Shown in pieces: positions 57,590 through 64,000 of a stretch of DNA of 64,000 nucleotides (position 1 is the first letter of the stretch; each line of letters opens with the position of its first letter). This DNA is from an uncultured Dehalococcoidia bacterium (lineage in GTDB: Bacteria > Chloroflexota > Dehalococcoidia > Lucifugimonadales > G958296245). The notes beneath the pieces are model-generated. The model ran no database searches, was not told the DNA's origin, and worked only from the letters and a program-made list of their open reading frames with translations. The position numbers and the translations under genes were made by a program. The stretch is from contig OY282458.1 in the NCBI GenBank assembly GCA_958296245.1, positions 62,001-126,000 on the forward strand, read 5' to 3'.

Positions 57590-58531
57590 ATGAGGATCCA
57601 GGCAGAGCTAGGCCAAACCCCGCCCGGCAGAGGCTCGGCGTTGACGGTAGGCGTGTTCGACGGGGTGCATCTTGGGCACCGGCGCCTGCTTTCCGAGCTG
57701 GTCGCCGAGGCGAGTAGGTCTGGCTTGGCGGCAGGCGTACTGACCTTCCGGAACCATCCGACCTCCGTGTTGAGGCCCGACTTCGACCTGAGGTACCTGA
57801 CGACCCTGGAATCTCGCGTCCGGTTGCTGGAGTCGACGGGGGTCGACTACGTCATACCGGTCACCTTCGACGCCGAGCTTTCGAGGATGGGCGCGCCGTC
57901 GTTCATCTCGATGCTGCGAGAGCGGCTCGACATGAAGGCGCTTGTCGTGGGGCCGGACTTCGCGATGGGCCATAGGCGTGGAGGGACCACGGCGGCGCTG
58001 TCCGCTCTCGCGCCGGAGGCGGGCTTCGAGTTGAAGATCGTAGAGCCGCTTCACGACGCTTCCGGGCATCCCGTCAGAAGCTCGTCCGTCCGCGGCGCCC
58101 TGGCGGCGGGAGAGGTTCGCAGGGTCTCGGATCTTCTTGGGCGGCGGCTTGCGTTGAAGGGCAAGGTGGTTGCCGGGTACGGCCGCGGCGCTTCCCTGGG
58201 CTACCCCACCGCCAACCTGGAGACGCTCTCATGCCTTGCGCTCCCCGGCGACGGCGTCTATGCGGCGTGGGCAAGCATCGCCGGCCGGCGGTACATGTCG
58301 GCTACGAGCATCGGCGCGCGTCCCACCTTTGGGGAGGGCGGCAGGGCGGTGGAGGCGTTCATCCTCGACTACAACGAGGACATCTACGGGGGCGACGTCG
58401 AACTCGAGTTCGTCGACCGGCTCCGGGGCCAGATCGCGTTCGACTCCGTCGAGGCGCTTCAAGACCAGATGCGCGATGACGTGAACAGGGTCAGAGCCAT
58501 TCTCACCGTCGGATGTGCGCTGCCGGTCTGA
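57590..58531 (+). CDS. ribF: Bifunctional riboflavin kinase/FAD synthetase RibF
   Basis: 313 residues. N-terminal adenylyltransferase: 'VGVFDGVHLGHRRLL' (H-x-G-H) and 'FRNHPTSVL', with 'SSVRGALAAGEV'. C-terminal kinase: 'GRGASLGYPTANLE', 'GARPTFGE', 'FDSVEALQDQMRDDV'. It makes FMN and FAD from riboflavin. The adenylyltransferase and kinase domains are both complete. Separate from aroH by 133 bp. Confidence 0.95.
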   Translation: MRIQAELGQTPPGRGSALTVGVFDGVHLGHRRLLSELVAEASRSGLAAGVLTFRNHPTSVLRPDFDLRYLTTLESRVRLLESTGVDYVIPVTFDAELSRMGAPSFISMLRERLDMKALVVGPDFAMGHRRGGTTAALSALAPEAGFELKIVEPLHDASGHPVRSSSVRGALAAGEVRRVSDLLGRRLALKGKVVAGYGRGASLGYPTANLETLSCLALPGDGVYAAWASIAGRRYMSATSIGARPTFGEGGRAVEAFILDYNEDIYGGDVELEFVDRLRGQIAFDSVEALQDQMRDDVNRVRAILTVGCALPV

Positions 58532-58711
58532 GACCTTGCGGCCATGACGGCGCCGACCGTCGGTTCGTGCGGCGCGTAGCCCCGGTTGACGAGAATGGCC
58601 TCCCCGAGGATCGGGGGGTAGGTCCACCTTGGCAACGGTATCTGAATCAGGGCATTTGGCGGGGCGGCTTTGACCCCGACGACAGGCAGCGGTTCCCGTC
58701 TTCCCGTCTGC

Positions 58712-58717
58712 TATAAT
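58712..58717 (+). promoter_or_regulatory. Putative -10 box for tyrS
   Basis: TATAAT about 83 bp before the tyrS ATG; no clear -35. I checked the leader for a T-box AGGGTGGNACCGCG motif and did not find one. Confidence 0.45.
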
Positions 58718-58799
58718 GGCGTCGCCTGTACACGTGGGCGGCGGATCGTTCCGCCCATGACGTCGAGAGCCTCATCATACGCCGCATGATCGCTGCAAG

Positions 58800-59999
58800 A
58801 TGACTGCACCAGACGGGGCCGCGCTGGAAGAGATTCTCAGGCGCGGCGTGGTCGAGATCATAGTCGAATCGGAGCTGGCCGAGCGCCTGCAGGAGGGCAA
58901 GCCTCTCCGGTTGAAGATGGGCTTCGACCCCAGCGCCCCCGATCTACACATGGGGCACGCGGTGGGCTTGCGGAAGCTCCGCCAGCTACAGGAGCTCGGC
59001 CACAAGGTCGTGGTCATCGTGGGGGACTGGACGGCGCAGATAGGGGACCCCAGCGGACAGTCCGTCATGCGCCCCATGCTCACCGCCGAGCAGGTCCAGC
59101 GCAACGCGGAGACCTACCTTGCCCAGTTCTCGAAGGTTGTCGACCTCGACCGCACCGAGATACGGATGCAGAGCGACTGGTTCGGGCCGTTCACTCTGAC
59201 CGACGTCGTTGGTCTGACGAGCCGCTTCACGGTGGCCCAATTCCTGGCGCGCGACGACTTCGCGCAGCGGTTCAAGGCCAACCGACCCATAGCAATCACC
59301 GAGTTTCTCTATCCGCTGCTTCAGGCGTACGACTCGGTCGCCATCGAGTCGGACGTCGAGTTCGGGGGGACCGACCAGAAATTCAATCTGCTGGTAGGGC
59401 GGGACCTTCAAGAGAAGATGGGGCAACGTCCCCAGCAGTGCTTCCTAGTTCCGTTGATAGTCGGCACCGACGGGGTCCAGAAGATGAGCAGTAGCTTGGG
59501 CAACTACATCGGGATAGATGAGCCGCCCGGCGACATGTACGGCAAGGTCATGTCGCTTCCTGACAAGGTGACCTTGACGTACATGGAGAACCTGACCGAC
59601 ACCCCTGACCACGAGATGGAAGAGATCCGCCGGGGGGTGGACGAAGGCTCGGTGAATCCCATGGAGGTCAAGAAACGCCTAGCCCGCGAGCTTGTGACCC
59701 AGTTCCACGACGGGAAAGCCGCGCTGGCTGCGGAGCGACGCTTCGAGAGCACTGTGCAACGGCGCGAGGCCCCGGACGACATGGACGCCTTCAAGGCGTC
59801 AAGGCTTCGCGGCCGGGTCGCCGACTTCTTGGTCGATGCCAAGCTGGCCGCCAGCTCGGGCGAGGCGAAGAGATTGATCAACCAGAACGCGGTCCACAAG
59901 AACGGCGAGACCATCACGTCCAATATCGACGCCGCGGCCGCGCTGGCGATAGGCGACGTCGTACGGGTCGGAAGACGCCGTTACGTACGGGTCGTCTAG
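58800..59999 (+). CDS. tyrS: Tyrosyl-tRNA synthetase
   Basis: 399 residues. Class I signatures: 'HMGH' near 49 (HIGH-like), 'KMSSS' near 227 (the TyrZ type rather than KFGKS). 'DPSAPDLHMGHAVGLRKL', 'DPSGQS' and 'DVEFGGTDQKFNLLVGRDLQ' match the tyrosine pocket. A C-terminal S4-like RNA-binding domain ends the protein. It charges tRNA-Tyr with tyrosine. Confidence 0.96.
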   Translation: MTAPDGAALEEILRRGVVEIIVESELAERLQEGKPLRLKMGFDPSAPDLHMGHAVGLRKLRQLQELGHKVVVIVGDWTAQIGDPSGQSVMRPMLTAEQVQRNAETYLAQFSKVVDLDRTEIRMQSDWFGPFTLTDVVGLTSRFTVAQFLARDDFAQRFKANRPIAITEFLYPLLQAYDSVAIESDVEFGGTDQKFNLLVGRDLQEKMGQRPQQCFLVPLIVGTDGVQKMSSSLGNYIGIDEPPGDMYGKVMSLPDKVTLTYMENLTDTPDHEMEEIRRGVDEGSVNPMEVKKRLARELVTQFHDGKAALAAERRFESTVQRREAPDDMDAFKASRLRGRVADFLVDAKLAASSGEAKRLINQNAVHKNGETITSNIDAAAALAIGDVVRVGRRRYVRVV

Positions 60000-60028
60000 C
60001 TCGGCGAGCCCCGGGGACTGCCCCGGCT

Positions 60029-60682
60029 CTACGGCATTGCCGCCAGGGGGGCGCCCCTGTCCTGCATCAGATAGAAGGTCATCGACTGGAGCGACAGGAC
60101 GGGATCAACGTTCCTGATCACGGTATCCGCCGGGACCTGGGGCGCGACGGGGGCATAGTTCAGGATTCCATGCACGCCGGCCTTGACGAGGCGGCCAATG
60201 ACGGACTGCGCCTGAGCGGACGGTACGGCCACGATGCCGATGGAGATGCCCTTGGCCGCGACCGTTTCGTCTAAGCAGGACATCGGCTGGACAGCCAGCC
60301 CCCCCACGGTGGTGCCCATCTGCTCCGGGTCGCTGTCGAAGGCGGCGAGGATGTCGAAGCCTTCCGGGACGAATCCCGGGTAGTTTATGATGGCCTGGCC
60401 CAGCCTGCCAACGCCGACCAGGCAGGTGGGCCACTTCAGGTCGAGTCCTAGAATCCCTCGGAGCTTCTCCCGCAGGAACTTGACGTCGTAGCCGCGCCCC
60501 TGCTTGCCGAACCTGCCGAAGTAGCTCAGATCTTTCCTGATCTGCGCCGGGGTCATCTGAAGCAGAGCGCCGAGCTGATCGGAGCTGACCACGTTGTCGC
60601 CCCGGTGTAGGAGCTGGGAAAGCACTCGGACGTAGAGGGGGAGCCTTAGGACGACTACATCGGGGACCTCACCGGAGTTCAC
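60029..60682 (-). CDS. rex: Redox-sensing transcriptional repressor Rex
   Basis: 217 residues. N-terminal winged helix 'SSDQLGALLQMTPAQIRKDLSYFGRFGKQGRGYDV' and Rossmann motif 'GVGRLGQAI' near residue 91. Rex senses the NADH/NAD ratio and represses fermentative and respiratory genes. Its C terminus lies 29 bp from the tyrS stop (convergent). No clear Rex operator (TTGTGA-N6-TCACAA) was found by eye in the window. Confidence 0.95.
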   Translation of the reverse strand: MNSGEVPDVVVLRLPLYVRVLSQLLHRGDNVVSSDQLGALLQMTPAQIRKDLSYFGRFGKQGRGYDVKFLREKLRGILGLDLKWPTCLVGVGRLGQAIINYPGFVPEGFDILAAFDSDPEQMGTTVGGLAVQPMSCLDETVAAKGISIGIVAVPSAQAQSVIGRLVKAGVHGILNYAPVAPQVPADTVIRNVDPVLSLQSMTFYLMQDRGAPLAAMP

Positions 60683-61050
60683 GTCGACTCCTTGGGCCTG
60701 AGCGGGACAACAGCGTTGCCGGCTCCTTAAGGCGGGGCCATTCTACCGGTCACGGCTTGGACCAGTCAACGGCCCGTACCGGTTGGGGACTGTTCAGGGT
60801 GATGAGGGCGAATGCCCTGCGGGTAACTGTTCAGGAGTGGAGGGGACCGCCCTCCCCTGTTTGTCATTCTGAGGAGCGCAGCTACGAAGAATCCAGAGCC
60901 CTTGCACCCGCGCCGGGCCGTCTGGGAATGAATCTCCCCAATAGCCGGCCTCAGATTCCTCACTCCGCTGGCGCTGCGTCCGGAATGACATGGGGGATGG
61001 CTGACGCTGCAGGGGACTGGGGAGGCTCTCACGGTTCAGCTGACTGGGCG
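60683..61050. other. 368-bp intergenic stretch with an R3 repeat
   Basis: No gene. It holds a full R3 element (60862-60991) and two ACTGTTCAGG motifs (60788 and 60823) of the R1 type. The rest is unique DNA upstream of rex and downstream of ligA. Confidence 0.7.
60862..60991. repeat. R3 dispersed repeat (MITE-like), about 130 bp
   Basis: Left end TGTCATTCTGAGGAGCGC, right end GCGCTGCGTCCGGAATGACA, which form imperfect terminal inverted repeats. GAAGAATCCAGAG and CTCAGATTCCTCA form a second inverted pair inside. No open frame. Degenerate ends are also seen at 38175-38389. Confidence 0.85.
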
Positions 61051-63072
61051 CTAGTGTGGTGCGGCGGTCTGCGCCAGCTTGATGAAGCCCGCCTCGTCGA
61101 GCGTCTTGACGCCCAGTTTCAGGGCTTCTGACAGCTTCGACCCCGCGCCTTCACCAGCGATGAGGTAGTCGGTCTTCCGGCTGACGCTGCCGCTGACGGA
61201 GGCGCCCAGCTCCTTGAGCCTGTCTTCGACCTCCGACCGGCTAAATCTCTCCAACCGTCCGGTCACGACGAACCGCAAGCCGGTCAGGGGCTGCCCCGTC
61301 GGCTCGGCCGCGGCCTCGTCCATCAGGCGCACCCCGGCCTCCCGGAGCTTCTCTATGACTCTTCGGTTGGCCTCGTTGGCAAGGTAGTCGGCAACGCTGG
61401 AAGCGATCTTCGGCCCCACGGACGGGACCGCTAACAGGTCAGCCTCCGCAGCGTCGATGAGCGCGTCGACACTGCGGAATTGGCGCGACAGCGCCTCTGC
61501 CACCTCGCTGCCCACGTGGGTTATCCCCAGCCCAACCAGCACCCGGGACAGCGGCCTATCCTTGGATGCCTCGATTGCCTCCAGCAGATTCGAGACGCTC
61601 TTTTCTCCCATCCGCTCTATCTCAAGCATCTCCGCCCTCTTCGACGCCAGGCCGTACAGGTCCGCTACGTCTTGGATCAGCCCCTTCTCCAGCAGAGCGG
61701 CCACCTGCATGACGCCCAGGCCGTCGACGTCCATGGCGCCCCGGCTGATGAAGTGCTCCATGAGGCGCACCAGTTGCGCCGGGCATCCAGGGTTGCGGCA
61801 ATACGACATCGCCTCGTCCTCGGGCTTGACTACCGGCCTCCCGCAGCTTGGACAGTCGGACGGCATGACGAAGGGCTGTTCGCCGCCTGTGCGCCTGCAG
61901 GCGAGCACCTTCACCACCTGCGGGATGACCTCCCCCGCGCGTTCCACCACCACCCAATCGCCGGTTCTTATATCCTTCGACCTGATGTAATCCTCGTTAT
62001 GGAGCGTCGCCTGCTTGACCACCGCCCCCCCGACGTTCACAGGCTCCAGCGACGCGAACGGGTTCATGGTGCCGGTGCGTCCCACGTTCACGCTGATGCC
62101 GCGGACCTGCGTAATCTCCTGGGTCGCCGGGAACTTGTAGGCGATGGCCCAGCGAGGCTCACGTCCCACGACGCCCAGGTGCTGTTGATAGTCGAGGCGA
62201 TCAACCTTGATTACCACGCCGTCGCATCCGTAGTCGAGGCCTTCCGCGCCCTCCACCCAATGGCGGTAGTAGTACATGGCCTCCTCGATCGAATGCACGA
62301 GGCGGTTGTTGGGATTGACCTTGAAACCCATGCTCTCAAGGTCGGAGAGTGTGTCCCAGTGCGTCTCGGGGGCAGGGCCGCCGGTATGGCCCAGGGAGTA
62401 TATGAAGATGTCCAGCGGCCTCTTCGCAGTCTCCCTTGGGTCGAGCTGCCGAACCGAGCCGGCTGCCGTATTTCTTGGGTTCGCATATGCCGGCAGGCCT
62501 GCCGCCGCGCGCTGCTCATTGAAGCGATGGAACGCAGATTTAGGGAACAGCACCTCGCCGCGCGCCTCGAACTGCTCCGGCGCCCTGCCCATGACCCTTA
62601 GCGGCACGGACTTGATCGTTCGCAGGTTCCGGGTCACGTCCTCACCGACGGCGCCGTTGCCGCGTGTGGCGCCCCTGATCAGTACGCCGCTCTCGTAGGT
62701 GAGAGCGACGGCGAGGCCGTCGTACTTGAGCTCGCAGACCATGTCGAACCTGTCGGTCTCCAGTAGGCCCGCTACCCGCCGGTGCCAGGCTACCAACTCA
62801 CCCTCGTTGAATGCATTGCCCAAGCTGAGCATCGGCGCGGGGTGGCGGACCTGTACGAAGCCCTCGGCGGGTTCGGCCCCGACTCGTTGGGTCGGGGAGT
62901 CCGGCGTGACGAGATCCGGGTGCGCATCCTCGATTTCGCGCAACTGACGGAACAGGGCGTCGTACCGGGCGTCGCTTATCTCCGGCCGGTCCAATACGTG
63001 GTAGAGGTGGTTGTGGCGGTTCAGCGCGTCGCGCAGCGACGCCGCTTCCGACTCTGTACAGGTATCAGCCAT
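61051..63072 (-). CDS. ligA: NAD-dependent DNA ligase LigA
   Basis: 673 residues. 'YHVLDRPEISDARYDALF' (Ia domain), adenylation lysine K116 in 'CELKYDGL', OB-fold 'GATRGNGAVGEDVTRNLRT', zinc finger with 'CPSCGRPVVK' and 'YCRNPGCPAQL', helix-hairpin-helix region and a C-terminal BRCT domain ('LTGLRFVVTGRLERFSRSEVED'). It seals nicks in DNA replication and repair using NAD. Full length. Confidence 0.97.
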   Translation of the reverse strand: MADTCTESEAASLRDALNRHNHLYHVLDRPEISDARYDALFRQLREIEDAHPDLVTPDSPTQRVGAEPAEGFVQVRHPAPMLSLGNAFNEGELVAWHRRVAGLLETDRFDMVCELKYDGLAVALTYESGVLIRGATRGNGAVGEDVTRNLRTIKSVPLRVMGRAPEQFEARGEVLFPKSAFHRFNEQRAAAGLPAYANPRNTAAGSVRQLDPRETAKRPLDIFIYSLGHTGGPAPETHWDTLSDLESMGFKVNPNNRLVHSIEEAMYYYRHWVEGAEGLDYGCDGVVIKVDRLDYQQHLGVVGREPRWAIAYKFPATQEITQVRGISVNVGRTGTMNPFASLEPVNVGGAVVKQATLHNEDYIRSKDIRTGDWVVVERAGEVIPQVVKVLACRRTGGEQPFVMPSDCPSCGRPVVKPEDEAMSYCRNPGCPAQLVRLMEHFISRGAMDVDGLGVMQVAALLEKGLIQDVADLYGLASKRAEMLEIERMGEKSVSNLLEAIEASKDRPLSRVLVGLGITHVGSEVAEALSRQFRSVDALIDAAEADLLAVPSVGPKIASSVADYLANEANRRVIEKLREAGVRLMDEAAAEPTGQPLTGLRFVVTGRLERFSRSEVEDRLKELGASVSGSVSRKTDYLIAGEGAGSKLSEALKLGVKTLDEAGFIKLAQTAAPH

Positions 63073-63261
63073 GCTCTATCCCAGTGGACCGAACATAGTA
63101 TAAGGGAATAGGGATCGAATCGCGCCCGCCAAGGACTGTTTGACCGTGAAGCCCTCGTGTAGACGATTCATCCGAAGTGTAGATATACTCTTAAAGGCCC
63201 TGCGACACCTGCGGCGCGTGCGGGCGCACGCCGAAAACAGTTCCAGGACACGAGGAGAAGG

Positions 63262-64000
63262 TTGGCGCGTTCCGACGAATTCCTAGACTTTCTGGCGCTG
63301 CACCCGGCTCTGCAGGTCATCGGCAACACCCCTCTGACACGGCTGGACCTGCCGTTGGAAACGGGGGGCGCGGAGATCTACGCCAAGTGTGAGCATCTGA
63401 ACCCTGGCGGCTCCATCAAGGACCGGCCCGTGCTGCGAATGCTGGCGGAGGCCATCCTATCGGGCGAGCTGACCAGGGACAAGGTAATCCTCGACGCCAC
63501 GTCCGGAAACGCCGGAATCGCCTACGCCATGATAGGCGCGGTGCTGGGATACCAAGTCCAGCTTGTCATGCCCTCCAACGCCAGCGAGGAGCGCAAGAAG
63601 CGCCTGCGGGCGCACGGCGCGGAGATCGTCTTCACCGACCCGATGCTCGGCTATGACGAGACCCTGCGGGAGGTCCAGCGCAGATACGAGGCGGACCCGG
63701 AGCGGTACTTCTGGTGCGACCAGTACCGCAACCAGAACAACCCTCTGGCCCACTATGACACCACGGCCGCTGAGATCCTCGATCAGCTATCCGGGATTAC
63801 GCACTTCGTCGCCGGGGTAGGCACCGGGGGCACGATTACGGGAGTGGGCCGCCGCCTCAAAGAGGCCGACCCGTCCATCCGAATCGTAGCAATCACCTTC
63901 GACGAGTGGCCGGGGGTCGAGGGCCTCAAGCCCCTTGGGGAGGGCCACTTCATCCCCCATACCTTCGATGAGAGCGTCGTAGACCGGACTGTTCACGTGG
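63262..64000 (+). CDS. PLP-dependent cysteine synthase/cystathionine beta-synthase family protein (truncated by window end)
   Basis: 246 codons to the window end, TTG start with GAGGAG. 'LQVIGNTPLTRL' opens the family; PLP lysine K53 in 'GGSIKDR'; 'TSGNAGIAYAM' (80-90) is the substrate loop; 'GVGTGGTITGVGRRLKE' binds the phosphate. These enzymes make cysteine from O-acetylserine or a related donor. 'EHLNPGGSIKDRP' and the NAGIA variant of the usual GNTG/GIA region may hint at a subfamily. The C terminus lies outside the window. Confidence 0.88.
   Translation, partial: MARSDEFLDFLALHPALQVIGNTPLTRLDLPLETGGAEIYAKCEHLNPGGSIKDRPVLRMLAEAILSGELTRDKVILDATSGNAGIAYAMIGAVLGYQVQLVMPSNASEERKKRLRAHGAEIVFTDPMLGYDETLREVQRRYEADPERYFWCDQYRNQNNPLAHYDTTAAEILDQLSGITHFVAGVGTGGTITGVGRRLKEADPSIRIVAITFDEWPGVEGLKPLGEGHFIPHTFDESVVDRTVHV

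Noticed and set aside
58532-58799. T-box leader in front of tyrS
   Set aside because: No AGGGTGGNACCGCG-type motif and no specifier loop that I can recognise.
60683-61050. Rex operator in the rex upstream region
   Set aside because: No TTGTGA-N6-TCACAA-like palindrome visible; the region is mainly an R3 repeat.

Overview
The window is GC-rich chromosomal DNA from a bacterium. Evidence for this is a full set of ordinary bacterial housekeeping genes (mutS, uvrD/pcrA-type helicase, eno, secD/secF, def, rpmB, recG, tyrS, rex, ligA, ribF), frequent GTG/TTG starts with GGAGG-type ribosome sites, and sigma-70-like promoters. The accessory genes are many BNR/Asp-box 'sialidase-like' propellers, Gfo/Idh/MocA oxidoreductases, a phytanoyl-CoA dioxygenase relative, a HpaI aldolase and xylose-isomerase-like barrels. 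Together with the three families of short palindromic repeats, they resemble what is known of Chloroflexota, class Dehalococcoidia, SAR202-type lineages. That placement is an inference from gene content, not a measured phylogeny.

Layout. 0.2-8.1 kb: a VOC protein, mutS, a glycosidase-like protein, a Gfo/Idh/MocA oxidoreductase, a hydroxyacid-oxoacid transhydrogenase and a small Lrp-type ligand domain. 8.2-13.7 kb: a rightward run of ABM monooxygenase, UvrD-type helicase, MaoC protein, a second glycosidase-like protein and a glutaredoxin-like protein. 13.8-18.1 kb: a leftward operon made of a D-threonine-aldolase-like protein that has lost its PLP lysine, followed by three tandem sialidase-like paralogues. 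18.3-19.5 kb: a small membrane protein, a 148-bp tandem repeat and tRNA-Pro(TGG). 19.6-26.4 kb: another sialidase-like gene, a MetE-like protein, a cysteine-free HesB-fold protein, a 3-hydroxyacyl-CoA dehydrogenase, a GyrI-like protein, a LOG-like protein with enolase, and a NYN-domain protein. 26.7-30.7 kb: a 2-oxoacid dehydrogenase operon (E1 alpha, E1 beta, E2) with lipB. 30.7-33.5 kb: a DsbA-like lipoprotein and a two-gene AAA ATPase plus PIN-nuclease cassette of visibly lower GC. 33.6-41.0 kb: a leftward catabolic cluster and a membrane-anchored HNH protein. 41.3-42.9 kb: HpaI-type aldolase and SDR. 43-48.3 kb: def-cca-secD-secF operon with a clear promoter. 48.9-55.2 kb: PspC protein, rpmB, and fakA-fakB-recG. 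55.5-64 kb: CPBP protease, trpA-aroH, ribF, tyrS, rex, ligA and a truncated cysteine-synthase-family gene.

How it fits together. The housekeeping genes form short operons (def-cca-secD-secF; E1-E2-lipB; fakA-fakB-recG). The accessory genes look like a dispersed toolkit for taking in and oxidising sugar-like or sugar-acid compounds: propeller proteins, glycosidase-like barrels, NAD-dependent dehydrogenases, epimerase, aldolase. No transporter genes lie next to them, and the propeller proteins show no signal peptides.

Repeat families. R1 carries a CTGGGGGC-TGT-GCCCCCAG hairpin and ends in a CTGTTCAGAC motif. R2 is about 130 bp and tends to sit in gene leaders. R3 begins with GTCATTC and has inverted ends. 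They occupy nearly all intergenic gaps above 300 bp. One R2 copy is fused in frame to the helicase gene.

Most interesting items: the AAA-PIN cassette, the lysine-less aldolase-like protein heading the sialidase-like operon, the cysteine-less HesB protein, the membrane HNH protein, the helicase and E1-beta genes that lack a usual start codon at the expected place, and the repeat families.
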